64,000 nt of DNA from Hyphomonadaceae bacterium (GCA_019747815.1 JAIEQJ010000050.1:1-64000); one strand, 5' to 3'. Shown: positions 17,560-26,734, counted from the stretch's first letter. Notes: generated by a model from the sequence alone, not told the origin. Translations and numbers: made by a program.

Positions 17560-17578
17560 CTCACGTTGCTAACGTGAG
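17560..17578. promoter_or_regulatory. inverted repeat, likely operator of the STAS operon
   Basis: CTCACGTT (17560-17567), three bases, AACGTGAG (17571-17578): a perfect 8-bp palindrome 10 bases before the TTG start of the STAS-like gene. Its position over the translation initiation region suggests a repressor site for the minus-strand operon. Confidence 0.55.
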
Positions 17579-17660
17579 TTAAATAAGATCGAGTCTACCG
17601 CCCCGTCAAGGCCGGGGCGGGGGCTGTCCACCGCCTAGTTCGTGCGGGGAATAAGGGGTT

Positions 17661-17742
17661 TAATCTCCGCGCATTGTGCGGCGAATATCCTTGCTTTTGC
17701 GGCGAATAGCAGGCATAATCTCCGCAGGAGATGCGGATATTA
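17661..17742. promoter_or_regulatory. repeated operator-like sites before fic
   Basis: TAATCTCCGC occurs at 17661-17670 and 17716-17725. The second copy forms a near-perfect palindrome with GCGGATATTA (17733-17742). GCGGCGAATA is repeated at 17678-17687 and 17699-17708. The last palindrome covers the Shine-Dalgarno AGGAG and touches the fic start codon. This is the pattern of a self-regulating Fic protein with a C-terminal winged helix. Confidence 0.6.
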
Positions 17743-18851
17743 TGCCAACCTACATCCACGAACTGAACGACTGGCCGAAATTCACCTGGGATCACAAGGC
17801 CCTGGAGGAGCGGCTCGCTGCCGTGCGCCACCGGCAGGGGCGGCTCTTCGGCCGCATGGAAGCGCTGGGGCTGCAGCTTCGCAGCGAAGCCATGCTCCAG
17901 ACCCTGACCGAGGACGTGATCAAGTCCAGCGAGATCGAGGGCGAGCAGCTGAGCCGAGATCAGGTCCGGTCCTCGCTGGCCCGCCGCCTTGGCCTGGACA
18001 TCGGGGCACTGACGCCCGCCGACCGCAACGTCGAAGGCGTGGTCGAGATGATGCTGGACGCCACCCAGAACTATAGTGACCCGCTCACCGCCGAGCGCCT
18101 GTACGGCTGGCACGCCGCATTGTTCCCGACCGGTTACAGCGGCCTGCACAAGATCGTCACCGGCGCGTGGCGGGACGATAAGAACGGGCCGATGCAGGTC
18201 GTCTCGGGCCCGGTCGGCAAGGAGCGCGTGCACTACGAGGCCGTGCCAGCCGCGCGCGTCGATGCAGATATGAAGGCGTTCCTCGGCTGGTTCAACGCGG
18301 ACCCGGCCATCGACCCCGTGCTCAAGGCCGGGGTCGCGCACCTGTGGTTCGTCACCATCCATCCGTTCGACGACGGAAACGGCAGGATTGCGCGAGCCAT
18401 CGCCGACATGGCGCTCGCGCGCTCGGAAGGCAGCCCGCAGCGCTTCTACAGCATGTCGGCGCAGATCCGGCTCGAGCGCACCGCCTACTACGACATTCTT
18501 GAAGCTACGCAGAAAGCCGATCTCGACATCACGCGGTGGCTGGACTGGTTTCTTGCGTGCCTTAACCGCGCCTTCGACGGCGCGGAAGTCATCCTTGCCG
18601 GCGTGCTGACGACAGCGCGCTTCTGGGAGAAGCATACGGGCGCGGCGTTCAACGACCGTCAGCGCGACATGCTGAACCGGTTGCTTGGCGACTTCGAAGG
18701 CAAGCTCACATCCTCCAAGTGGGCCAAGATCGAGAAGTGCTCGCAGGACACGGCGCTGCGCGACATCACGGACCTCGTCGAGCGCGGCGTTCTCAGGAGG
18801 GACGAGGGTGGCGGGCGCAGCACCAGCTATTCGCTTGCCGAGGCGGGGTGA
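17742..18851 (+). CDS. Fic family AMP-transferase-type protein (DUF4172 N terminus)
   Basis: 369-residue Fic protein predicted to transfer AMP (or another nucleotide part) onto a target protein. The core motif HPFDDGNGRIAR (His207) is complete. An inhibitory motif SSEIEG (Ser62, Glu66, Gly67) in the N-terminal part makes this a class II, self-inhibited Fic. The N terminus MPTYIHELNDWPKFTWD is typical of DUF4172, and the last ~70 residues form a winged helix that probably binds the repeated sites upstream. ATG at 17742 follows AGGAG by 11 bases. The stop is 8 bases before the DUF3800 gene, so the two are cotranscribed. Confidence 0.9.
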   Translation: MPTYIHELNDWPKFTWDHKALEERLAAVRHRQGRLFGRMEALGLQLRSEAMLQTLTEDVIKSSEIEGEQLSRDQVRSSLARRLGLDIGALTPADRNVEGVVEMMLDATQNYSDPLTAERLYGWHAALFPTGYSGLHKIVTGAWRDDKNGPMQVVSGPVGKERVHYEAVPAARVDADMKAFLGWFNADPAIDPVLKAGVAHLWFVTIHPFDDGNGRIARAIADMALARSEGSPQRFYSMSAQIRLERTAYYDILEATQKADLDITRWLDWFLACLNRAFDGAEVILAGVLTTARFWEKHTGAAFNDRQRDMLNRLLGDFEGKLTSSKWAKIEKCSQDTALRDITDLVERGVLRRDEGGGRSTSYSLAEAG

Positions 18852-18859
18852 CGAACCTC

Positions 18860-19945
18860 ATGCCCACGCGCACAATCTATTTCGACGAATCCGGCTTCAC
18901 GGGTCACAACCTGTTAGATGCGGCCCAGCCGATCTTCACTGTTGCGAGTGCCGCCATCACCGATGAGCGCGCCGAAGTGATACTGATCGAGGCCTTTCCC
19001 GACTACCAGGGGCCCGAGTTCAAGTTCAAGAACATCTGGAACACGAACAACAGGCCCGGCCTGCTCAGGTTCGTCGCTCACCTTGCGGCGTTCGAGGACC
19101 TCGCCTTCATCTACATGATCGACAAGCGCTTTGCCGTCCTGACCAAGATCGTCGATTTCCTGATCGAGCCCTACATCACAGATGCCGGTTACGATTTTTA
19201 CGACGATGGGTTTTGCTGGAAGTACGCCAACTACATTCATTTCGGGCTGACGCAGTTCGCGCCGCCGGCGCTGCTCGATGCGCTGCTCAAGACCTACCAG
19301 GCATTCAGCAGGAACCCCACGCCCGGCACTCTGGCTACACTGCGCAGCAGCCTCAAAATCATGGCGGCGAGCACCGAGGAGCCCGTCAAAATCTTCTTCG
19401 AGCAGATGGAGCTCGGGGCGCGGCTCTTCGACCGCTACAACAACCTTGCCAAGTTCAAGGGCTCGGATGAGCTGCAGACGACCGCCATGATCGCCGTCGT
19501 CGCGCACTGGCGGCAGCGCTACAGCGAAGATTTCGCGGTCGTGCACGATTCCTCCTCAAACTTCCTTCGCAGCCGGGATCTTTGGCAGCGCATCACCAAC
19601 AACAACGTACCCAAGCAAAAGCACCGGCTGGGCGACGGCACCTTCGTCGAGTACCCCTTGCGCGTCGTCGCAACGCAAGCCGTCAACTCCGCCGACAGCC
19701 GCGCGATCCAGTTCTGCGATGTGCTTGCCGGTATCGGGACGCGCTATTTCGATCCGCGCACCGTGGAGGGCAACAGGGAATTCATGGACAGCCTTGTCGA
19801 AGCCGGACTCAGGCACATCTCGTACAACGGCATCCGGCCTGCGCCGGTGTTTCCCGACCGCATCCCGCCGAAGCGCCTGTCGGGACCGGACACCGTCGAT
19901 CAGATGACGCACATCATCTTCGGACGGCACAACGAGCTGCGCTGA
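18860..19945 (+). CDS. DUF3800 protein
   Basis: 361-residue protein with the DUF3800 hallmarks: an N-terminal YFDESG, a central conserved acidic stretch and a C-terminal QFCDVLAG. The family is predicted to have an RNase H-like nuclease fold; the biochemical role is not established. It begins 8 bases after fic at ATG 18860. The Fic-DUF3800 pairing and the defence-island setting hint at a toxin/effector or immunity function, but this is inference. Confidence 0.8.
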   Translation: MPTRTIYFDESGFTGHNLLDAAQPIFTVASAAITDERAEVILIEAFPDYQGPEFKFKNIWNTNNRPGLLRFVAHLAAFEDLAFIYMIDKRFAVLTKIVDFLIEPYITDAGYDFYDDGFCWKYANYIHFGLTQFAPPALLDALLKTYQAFSRNPTPGTLATLRSSLKIMAASTEEPVKIFFEQMELGARLFDRYNNLAKFKGSDELQTTAMIAVVAHWRQRYSEDFAVVHDSSSNFLRSRDLWQRITNNNVPKQKHRLGDGTFVEYPLRVVATQAVNSADSRAIQFCDVLAGIGTRYFDPRTVEGNREFMDSLVEAGLRHISYNGIRPAPVFPDRIPPKRLSGPDTVDQMTHIIFGRHNELR

Positions 19946-20164
19946 AGGCTGCGCGCGCAGACTGCGGTCTTGACGCTCTCCTCGGAAACCTGAATATTGA
20001 TCCGCATTGCCGTGTAATGAGTACATTTTACGTAGTTTGCTGAGTGGAAGTCTCCGGTAGCGCCCGGGCGCACCGGACTGCCTGTGGCACGTCAGCTTGG
20101 CTCACCGAACACCGCACGACGCCACGCAACTGGCGGTCGTTCCAGGAATTGCCGCGAGGGGGAG

Positions 20165-22165
20165 ATGTTCATTGCGGAACTGCGAATAGAGAACTTCAGA
20201 ATCTTTGGAGAAGGGGACAAAGGCCTTCTCCTCAAACTCACGCCGGGCCTCACGGCGCTGGTCGGCGAGAACGACTCCGGCAAGACCGCAATTATCGACG
20301 CTCTGCGCCTCGTTCTCGGCACGAGGGATCAGGAAGCCTACAGGGTCGATGACGCAGACTTTCACCAGCCCGCCGAGGGAGAGCGGCGCCAGGAAATCCG
20401 CATCACCAGCAAGTTCGAGGAACTCACGCTGGCCGATACCGCCGCGTTCGCCGAATACCTCACGTACGAAGACCGGGAAGGCGAAAAGCACCCTGTCCTC
20501 TACGTCAACTGGAAAGCGGTCGCGAACGCGAGGGCCGCGGGGCAGCGCCGCTATACGCTCATCGAGGTCAGGTCTGGCAAAAAAGCGGATGGCCCGCAGC
20601 TTGACCAGGCTGCCCGCCTGCTTCTTTGCACGACATACCTTCGCCCGCTTCGCGACGCCGAACGTGCGATGTCCGCGGGAAGGGGATCGCGCCTCTCCCA
20701 GATCCTGCAGCACACCAGGGAAGCGCAGGAGGGCACGGACTTCGATCCCAACACCGGGCCGCCGGATGACCTGTCGACGTTGAGCGTCCTCGGCATTGGC
20801 GACTTCGCGAACGCGCTGCTCCGCGACCACCCCGGCCTCCGCGGCGCGCGCGACCGGCTCAACACGGACTATCTGAGCAACCTGGCATTCGCCGGTAAGG
20901 GCCTCGAAGGACAAATTTCCGTCAGCGGCGGCGAGGGCGACCTGAGAAGAAGGCAGCTGCTCGAAAAGCTCGAGCTGGAGCTACGCGACCCGGATGCGCA
21001 GAATATGCCGCCCAACCGCGGCCTCGGGTCAAACAATCTGCTGTTTATGACTTGCGAGCTCCTCCTTCTCGGATCGGAAGAGGACGGGTTCCCGCTGCTG
21101 ATCATCGAAGAGCCTGAAGCCCACCTGCATCCCCAGCGCCAGCTCAGGCTCATCCAGTTCCTCCAGCAGCAAGTCAGCGCCGAGCGCGCCGACGGCCAGT
21201 CCATCCAGGTGTTGCTGACGACACATAGCCCGAACCTCGCCTCAGCCATCAAGCTGGACAACCTCGTGCTCCTGCAGCGGGGCAAGGCCTATCCGTTGGC
21301 CCTCGGCCGCACCATGCTCGATGCGGGCGACTACGCCTTTCTCGAGCGCTTTCTCGACGTGACAAAAGCCAATCTCTTCTTCGCGCGCGGCGTGCTCATC
21401 GTGGAAGGGGATGCCGAGAATATCCTTCTGCCGACCATTGCGAGGCTGATCGGGCGCGACCTGACCGAGAACGGTGTATCCATCGTTAACGTCGGAACGG
21501 TCGGTCTTCGCCGCTACGCCCGCATATACCAAAGGAAGGATGCGGCCGCTGACGGGACTATCGATGTCCCGGTCGCCTGCGTTGCGGACCTGGATGTCAT
21601 GCCGGACTGCGCGCCGGCGATCCTGGGCAAGGTGTCTGCCGGGCAACCGTTGCCGGCCGCAAACCAGCGGCGCTGGCGCGCACTCTCCGATTTCCCGAAC
21701 AACACGCTTGCCACGCGCCGGGAGGACATAAGGGCCAGGGCGGCGGGACAAAAGGTGGAAACCTTTGTCTCCGACAAATGGACGCTCGAGTACGATCTGG
21801 CCCGCTGCGGACTCGCCAAAGAAATGTGGCTTGCTGTTCAGCTTGCGCAGGATGACGACAAGATCACGAAGGGATCAAGGTCGCGGTTCGGCGTCACGCG
21901 CGATGCGCTCAAGTCGTGGGAAGCTCTTGCGGAACAGAACTACAGCGACGACGAGCGCGCAACTCACGTCTACGCGACCCTTGCCAACGAGGACGCATCG
22001 AAGCCGATAACAGCGCAGTATCTTGCGCGTCTCCTCGAACTCGGCGGGAAGGGGCGGGTGAGAACGCCGGAGCAATGGCGCACTGTACTACCGCCGTATC
22101 TTGTCGCCGCGATCGATTACGTGACTGTACCGGCGGCCCCGGGCGACGGCGGAGCGGCGCCGTGA
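20165..22165 (+). CDS. OLD-family ATP-dependent endonuclease (GajA-like)
   Basis: 666-residue protein. The N-terminal ABC-type ATPase has Walker A VGENDSGKTAI (Lys40) and an EEPEAHLHP signature/Walker B region. The C-terminal TOPRIM domain shows Glu414 in LIVEGDAE and Asp475/Asp477 in VADLDV. This domain pair defines OLD nucleases; the adjacent UvrD-like helicase makes it Gabija-like. GajA nicks DNA when nucleotide pools drop during phage replication. ATG 20165 has GAGGGGGAG just upstream. It is somewhat longer than typical GajA (around 580 residues). The stop overlaps the helicase start by 4 bases. Confidence 0.85.
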   Translation: MFIAELRIENFRIFGEGDKGLLLKLTPGLTALVGENDSGKTAIIDALRLVLGTRDQEAYRVDDADFHQPAEGERRQEIRITSKFEELTLADTAAFAEYLTYEDREGEKHPVLYVNWKAVANARAAGQRRYTLIEVRSGKKADGPQLDQAARLLLCTTYLRPLRDAERAMSAGRGSRLSQILQHTREAQEGTDFDPNTGPPDDLSTLSVLGIGDFANALLRDHPGLRGARDRLNTDYLSNLAFAGKGLEGQISVSGGEGDLRRRQLLEKLELELRDPDAQNMPPNRGLGSNNLLFMTCELLLLGSEEDGFPLLIIEEPEAHLHPQRQLRLIQFLQQQVSAERADGQSIQVLLTTHSPNLASAIKLDNLVLLQRGKAYPLALGRTMLDAGDYAFLERFLDVTKANLFFARGVLIVEGDAENILLPTIARLIGRDLTENGVSIVNVGTVGLRRYARIYQRKDAAADGTIDVPVACVADLDVMPDCAPAILGKVSAGQPLPAANQRRWRALSDFPNNTLATRREDIRARAAGQKVETFVSDKWTLEYDLARCGLAKEMWLAVQLAQDDDKITKGSRSRFGVTRDALKSWEALAEQNYSDDERATHVYATLANEDASKPITAQYLARLLELGGKGRVRTPEQWRTVLPPYLVAAIDYVTVPAAPGDGGAAP

Positions 22166-24195
22166 CCGCCAGTCCCTTCACGCCGCCCGAAATCACGGAT
22201 GAAGATGTCGCCTGGGCCGCCAAGACCCTGGGGCTGCCCGCAGATGCCTTTAGCGGACCGGATGGAACCGACCCGCGGCTGCATATTCTCAAGTCTGTCG
22301 AGACGCTCGACGTTGAGGCCTGCCCGGGCAGCGGCAAGACGACTTTGCTGGTTGCAAAGCTCGCCATCCTTGCGCGCAAGTGGACGGATGCCCGGCGCGG
22401 CGTCTGCATCCTGTCGCACACGAACGTCGCCCGGCGCGAGATCGAAACCTCGCTCGGCTTCACGCCCGAAGGGAGAAGGTTGCTTTGCTACCCGCACTAT
22501 GTCGGCACCATCCATGGCTTCGTAAATGAATTCCTGGCCGTTCCATGGCTGCGCTCGCTGGGCTATCCGGCTTCCACGATCGACGATCAGCAGTGCGAGG
22601 CGCACCGGCGACGCCTGCTGCAACTCAATCAATTTATCACGCTGCGCAACTACGTCGGCGCGCGCGAAAACAACCCTCAGACAAACCTCGTTGCCGCCTG
22701 GCACGTCAACTCGCCCACATTCGACGTAATCAAGGACAGCGGTCAGCCGGAAATCGCCAATGCAAACGCGCCTTCGGCGCAGCAGCTTCGCGCCCTGGCG
22801 AAGAAGTGCGCGGAAGACGGTTTTCACCGTTACCGGGAAGTGTTCATGTGGGCGAACGACCTGCTGGACAAGCATCCCCTGATAGCCGCCACCATCAAGC
22901 AGCGATTTCCGATGCTCTTCATCGACGAGGTGCAGGACAACAACGAGTTCCAGTCAGCCCTTATCCACCGCCTTTTCATCGAAGGGGACCGGGTCGCCGT
23001 CCGGCAGCGCTACGGCGACTCGAACCAGGCCATCTACGGTCATGCGAATGACAAGGGTGCCGAAAGCGACGTCTTTCCGCAGGACGAGATCAGGAAGGAC
23101 GTTCCCAACAGTCACCGGTTTGGGCAGCAGATCGCCGACATAGCAAATCCGCTCGGGCTTGTCCCGCACGGGCTGCAGGGGCGCGGGCCGTCCTCTGCTA
23201 AGATCGCCAGCGATACAAGCAACAAGCACGCAATCTTCCTGTTCACGGACCAGACGGTCACTCGTGTTCTCGAGGCCTACGCCGCACACCTCAGCGAAAC
23301 GTTTACCGAGCAGGAGCTACGGGACGGGGTCTTTACCGCGGTCGGGGCCGTGCACCGCCCCGGAGCGGAAGATAACGTGCCGAGGTTTGTCCGGCACTAC
23401 TGGCCGGAGTACGATCACGAACTCACGTCGAGCGAGCCAAAGCCTGCGACCTTCTTTCAGTACGTGACTGCGGGCCGCAAGACGACTTTCGAGAGCGGAG
23501 AGGCGCATCAGGCTGTCGAAAAAATCGCCGAAGGGACCATCCGGCTCGCGCGGCTCGTCAACCCCGCCGCCCGCCTTGCTGCGCGGCGGCGAAGGCATTC
23601 CCAAATTCTGGAAGCTCTGGTGCCGCAACCCGAAGTGAGAGAGCACTATCGCGCACTTGTCAGCCTGTTGGTGCACCCCAAAACGGACCTTGCCGCTAAC
23701 AAATGGGATAACGAGTGGTGCGGTAAGGTGATCGCGATTGCCGGATCGCTTGCGGGTACGGCTTTCACCCGCAGTCAACAAGCTGAATTCCTCACCTGGC
23801 CAGTTGCCGCCCAGGCCGGGCAGCAGGCCCAGAAGCCGCGCCGCGATAATTTCTACAGATACCCGGCGGCGTCGCCGACAGTCGCAATTCGCGTCGGATC
23901 GATACACTCCGTCAAGGGTGAGACGCACACTGCTACCATGCTGCTCGACACCTTTTTTCACGAGCATCACTTGCAGGAGCTGAAACCGTGGCTTATCGGC
24001 GCGAATGCCGGGCGCGGAAACTCAGGAGTTCGGATGCAGGCCCGGCTCAAGCAGCATTACGTTGGGATGACAAGGCCCTCACATCTGCTTTGCCTGGCCA
24101 TGAGAGACACGTTTACGCCTCAGGAAATCGAGACACTTAAGGCGCGCGCCTGGCGCGTCGGGCGCATTGAGCAAGCGGCGGTGAACTGGCTGTAG
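22162..24195 (+). CDS. UvrD/Rep-like helicase (GajB-like)
   Basis: 677-residue superfamily 1 helicase. Motif I is ACPGSGKTT (Lys59), motif II FIDEVQDNNE (Asp255, Glu256), motif III-like GDSNQAIYG, motif V HSVKGETHTATML and motif VI VGMTRPSHLLCLA. The start is GTG at 22162, forming GTGA with the stop of the OLD gene. OLD plus UvrD in this order and coupling is the Gabija arrangement; GajB is usually near 500 residues, so this is a longer variant with inserted segments around residues 100-230. Confidence 0.87.
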   Translation: MTASPFTPPEITDEDVAWAAKTLGLPADAFSGPDGTDPRLHILKSVETLDVEACPGSGKTTLLVAKLAILARKWTDARRGVCILSHTNVARREIETSLGFTPEGRRLLCYPHYVGTIHGFVNEFLAVPWLRSLGYPASTIDDQQCEAHRRRLLQLNQFITLRNYVGARENNPQTNLVAAWHVNSPTFDVIKDSGQPEIANANAPSAQQLRALAKKCAEDGFHRYREVFMWANDLLDKHPLIAATIKQRFPMLFIDEVQDNNEFQSALIHRLFIEGDRVAVRQRYGDSNQAIYGHANDKGAESDVFPQDEIRKDVPNSHRFGQQIADIANPLGLVPHGLQGRGPSSAKIASDTSNKHAIFLFTDQTVTRVLEAYAAHLSETFTEQELRDGVFTAVGAVHRPGAEDNVPRFVRHYWPEYDHELTSSEPKPATFFQYVTAGRKTTFESGEAHQAVEKIAEGTIRLARLVNPAARLAARRRRHSQILEALVPQPEVREHYRALVSLLVHPKTDLAANKWDNEWCGKVIAIAGSLAGTAFTRSQQAEFLTWPVAAQAGQQAQKPRRDNFYRYPAASPTVAIRVGSIHSVKGETHTATMLLDTFFHEHHLQELKPWLIGANAGRGNSGVRMQARLKQHYVGMTRPSHLLCLAMRDTFTPQEIETLKARAWRVGRIEQAAVNWL

Positions 24196-24223
24196 CCTTA
24201 GCGCCGACAGGCATCCCGCGGTG

Positions 24224-24268
24224 GTGCGACGCCGGGTTCTAACCCCGGCTTCGCCCCGTTGCACGCCA
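24224..24268. other. tRNA-minihelix-like hairpin
   Basis: GTGCGAC (24224-24230) pairs with GTTGCAC (24258-24264), enclosing a 6-bp stem with a 7-base loop (24231-24249), and GCCA follows at 24265-24268. On the minus strand the 7-base loop reads GTTAGAA, similar to a T loop, directly before the acceptor-like arm. It could be a tRNA fragment left by recombination or an unrelated structure. Confidence 0.3.
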
Positions 24269-24374
24269 CATCGAAATCACGCGGAGGATCAGGGCAAGCG
24301 TCGCCTCACGGCGCTGCGGTGTGCCTTCACCGCAGCCGGCGAGCGCATAGGCCGGTCAATGTTCGAAGCACAAA

Positions 24375-25635
24375 TCACAGATTCTTCTCAGCGAGCTGAC
24401 GGAAATCGTCCGGAATCGACCGCGGGATGCCCAAGGCGACCGATCCGTAGCCGATCGCCTCCCATCCAAAGCGATCGCGGACGGCGTCGATCGCGCGGTC
24501 CGCGGCCCAGCGCGCCATCCCGCTCCTGCAACCTGGACGACACCTGCCATCTTCCAATTCAAACGGGAGCTCGAGCTGCAGGACCGGATGCTCCTCCAAG
24601 TTCGATACTGAAATTGCCAACAACGAGATGGTTTTCTCATGCGGGTGATCCGCCAGGGCCGCATGGACCAGTGCCTCGGCGACCTCGGCCAGCATTCTCG
24701 TTGCCGAGATCGGTGCCGCCAACGTGACGGAGCGCGTGACCGAGCACATATCCGCAAAGCGCACGCGCGCGGTTACCGTCCGTCCCGGTCGCGATTTGGC
24801 GCGGAGGTGGGTGGCGATCCTGTCGGCAAGATGGAGGAGCGCCGGCCGAATGACCCGCTCCTCGGCGGGCCTTCTGCCGAGCGCCGACTGGGCGCCGGCC
24901 GAGTGTGACCGCCGCTGCGTCTTGATCTCGCGCGGATCGCGGTTCCACGCCAGCGCCGAGAGCTTCCGGCCCAACGCGTGCCCGAGAAGGTTTTCAAGCC
25001 CCCATGGCTGAACGTGCGCCAACTGTCCCGATGGTGGCCACCGGCATCGGCCAACTGCGCCTTGGTGACGGAGCCCACGCCCCACATCAACTCGACCGGC
25101 AGGTCGTGCAGGAAAGCGAGCTCGGCTGCCGGGTCCACAACCACCAGGCCATCTGGTTTTGCGACCTGAGAGGCGATCTTGGCGAGGTGTTTGGTGCGCG
25201 CCACGCCCACGGAGATCGGAAGTCCCAGCTCCATCCGGACGCCCGGCGTATCTGCGTTGCAATCTGGACCGGCGGACCGAACAGGCGTTCGCACCCGGCA
25301 ACGTCAGCGAAGGCCTCATCGATCGACAGACGTTCGACGAGCGGCGTGAAATCTCCCAGCACCTTGATCGCAGCATCGCCGAGGCGTTGGTATTCCTTGA
25401 AGTTGCCGCCGACGAATTGCAGCTGCGGGCACAGCTCACGGGCGCGCCGTCCCGACATGCCTCCCCGCACGCCGAAGGCCTTAGCCTCATAGGAGGCCGC
25501 GAGCACGACGCCGCCGCCGACGGCGATGGGCTTGCCGCGCAAGGACGGGTCGAGCAGTTGCTCGACCGAGGCGTAGAAGGCGTCGAGGTCAGCGTGCAGG
25601 ATGGTGCCGGCACGGATCACATCGGGCTCGTTCAT
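24375..25635 (-). pseudogene. dinB: DNA polymerase IV (DinB), two frameshifts
   Basis: Y-family translesion polymerase gene read in three successive frames. Frame one, from ATG 25635, carries HADLDAFYASVEQ and LSIDEAFADV. Near 25243 the reading must shift to continue with MELGLPISVGVARTKHLAKI. Near 25040 it must shift again to GQLAHVQPWGLENLLGHALG and on to the end. Joined, the product is a complete DinB with palm, fingers, thumb and little-finger domains. Either the gene is dead or the sequence has two indel errors. A LexA-type box lies upstream of the small gene at 25650, so both were probably SOS controlled. Confidence 0.8.
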
Positions 25636-25649
25636 GGCCCGCCACCCCA

Positions 25650-25868
25650 TCAGCGCCGGGCTTCGGGCTTCTCCCATTGCGCAATCTGCAGCGAAAGCTC
25701 GACGCGGCGCTGGCCAACGCGCATCGCCTGGGCTTGCATCAGTTGGAAGGCAGCCGCATCACCCTGCTCGGCCCTGGCACGCGCCACGGTGTTGAGCGCG
25801 TCGTGCAGCCATTGCCATTCCCTGGCGACCTCGGCTTCTCGCGCCCGCAGCTCCGCCAGGCTTTCCAT
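25650..25868 (-). CDS. small coiled-coil protein upstream of dinB
   Basis: 72-residue, helical, charged protein (MESLAELRAREAEVAREWQW onward) with heptad character; no family recognised. ATG 25868 is preceded by GGAG. It ends 14 bases before the dinB start and begins 18 bases from a GTTC-N7-GTTC element, so it is the first gene of an SOS-type operon with dinB. Confidence 0.6.
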   Translation of the reverse strand: MESLAELRAREAEVAREWQWLHDALNTVARARAEQGDAAAFQLMQAQAMRVGQRRVELSLQIAQWEKPEARR

Positions 25869-25885
25869 GTCGCGGCTCCGTCTAT

Positions 25886-25900
25886 GTTCTCTTTTTGTTC
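25886..25900. promoter_or_regulatory. LexA (SOS) box, alphaproteobacterial type
   Basis: GTTC (25886-25889), seven bases, GTTC (25897-25900): the direct-repeat operator bound by LexA in alphaproteobacteria. It is 18 bases before the ATG of the dinB operon on the minus strand, where a repressor would block transcription. Confidence 0.7.
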
Positions 25901-26012
25901 TGTACCGTTATCCTCACTGTATGTCCGGGGCTCGAACGCCCACTCTTAATAGGTGTGAGCCTTTACAGGTGAGGTTGGGTGGCTGATCGACGACTGCGGG
26001 AGAGCGCATGCT

Positions 26013-26708
26013 TTGATACGCGTGATCGACATCGAGACCACAGGCATTGATCCTGCGACGGATGCGATCATCGAGATTGCCAGCGTCGACATGGTGCGGG
26101 ACGGCGGCATTACCAATGCCATGGACACGCTGGTCCGATCGACCAAGCCGATTCCGGCTGGCGCCTCGGCCGTGCACCACATCGTCGATGAGGATGTCGC
26201 GAATGCTCCGACCTTTGCGGAGGTGATCGACCGCTTCAAGGGCGCCGACTTCTATGTCGCCCACAACTGCGAATTCGAGCACAGCTTCCTAGCCGCCCAG
26301 GACGTCGAGCTTGGGCCGTGGATCTGCACGTACAAATGCGCGCTGCGGGTGTGGCCCGAGCTTGAAGGGCACTCGAACCAGGAGCTGCGCTATGCCCTCG
26401 GACGCGCGACCCCGTTCCCGGGGTTCGAGCGCGGCTCGATCTCACCGCATCGGGCGGCGTTCGACGTCGTCGTGACGGCCGCGATCTTCGAAGAGCTGAT
26501 CAAGAAAGCGCGCTGGAGCGAGCTGGTGCACTGGTCGATGGAGCCGGCGCTGCACACGCGCTTTCACTTCGGCAAGTACCGCGGCAAGCGCTACGCCGAC
26601 ATCGCTGCGAGCGACCCCGAATATCTGCAGTGGATCGTCGACAAGTCCGAGCTCGAGGACGGCATCAAGTACAGTGCGCGCCATTGGCTGGCGGAGGTCG
26701 GACGCTGA
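26013..26708 (+). CDS. DnaQ/ExoX-like 3'-5' exonuclease
   Basis: 231-residue DEDDh exonuclease. Exo I is VIDIETTG, Exo II HNCEFEHSF and Exo III PHRAAFDV. The last ~55 residues (FHFGKYRGKRYADIAASDPE) match the C-terminal domain of exodeoxyribonuclease X. It would degrade single-stranded or 3' ends of DNA in repair. The start is TTG 26013; an ATG at 26008 in another frame runs into a stop at once, and GTG 26022 would remove part of the first strand. It is followed by a 5'-3' exonuclease gene. Confidence 0.8.
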   Translation: MIRVIDIETTGIDPATDAIIEIASVDMVRDGGITNAMDTLVRSTKPIPAGASAVHHIVDEDVANAPTFAEVIDRFKGADFYVAHNCEFEHSFLAAQDVELGPWICTYKCALRVWPELEGHSNQELRYALGRATPFPGFERGSISPHRAAFDVVVTAAIFEELIKKARWSELVHWSMEPALHTRFHFGKYRGKRYADIAASDPEYLQWIVDKSELEDGIKYSARHWLAEVGR

Positions 26709-26734
26709 GGCGTGGCCGGAATGAGAAATACCCG

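Noticed and set aside
17595-18635. Minus-strand open frame of 346 codons
   Set aside because: It is antisense to the Fic gene, whose motifs are complete, and matches no family.
24375-25635. Programmed frameshifting in dinB
   Set aside because: Neither shift site shows a slippery heptamer with a downstream structure, and DinB is not known to use frameshifting; mutation or sequence error is simpler.
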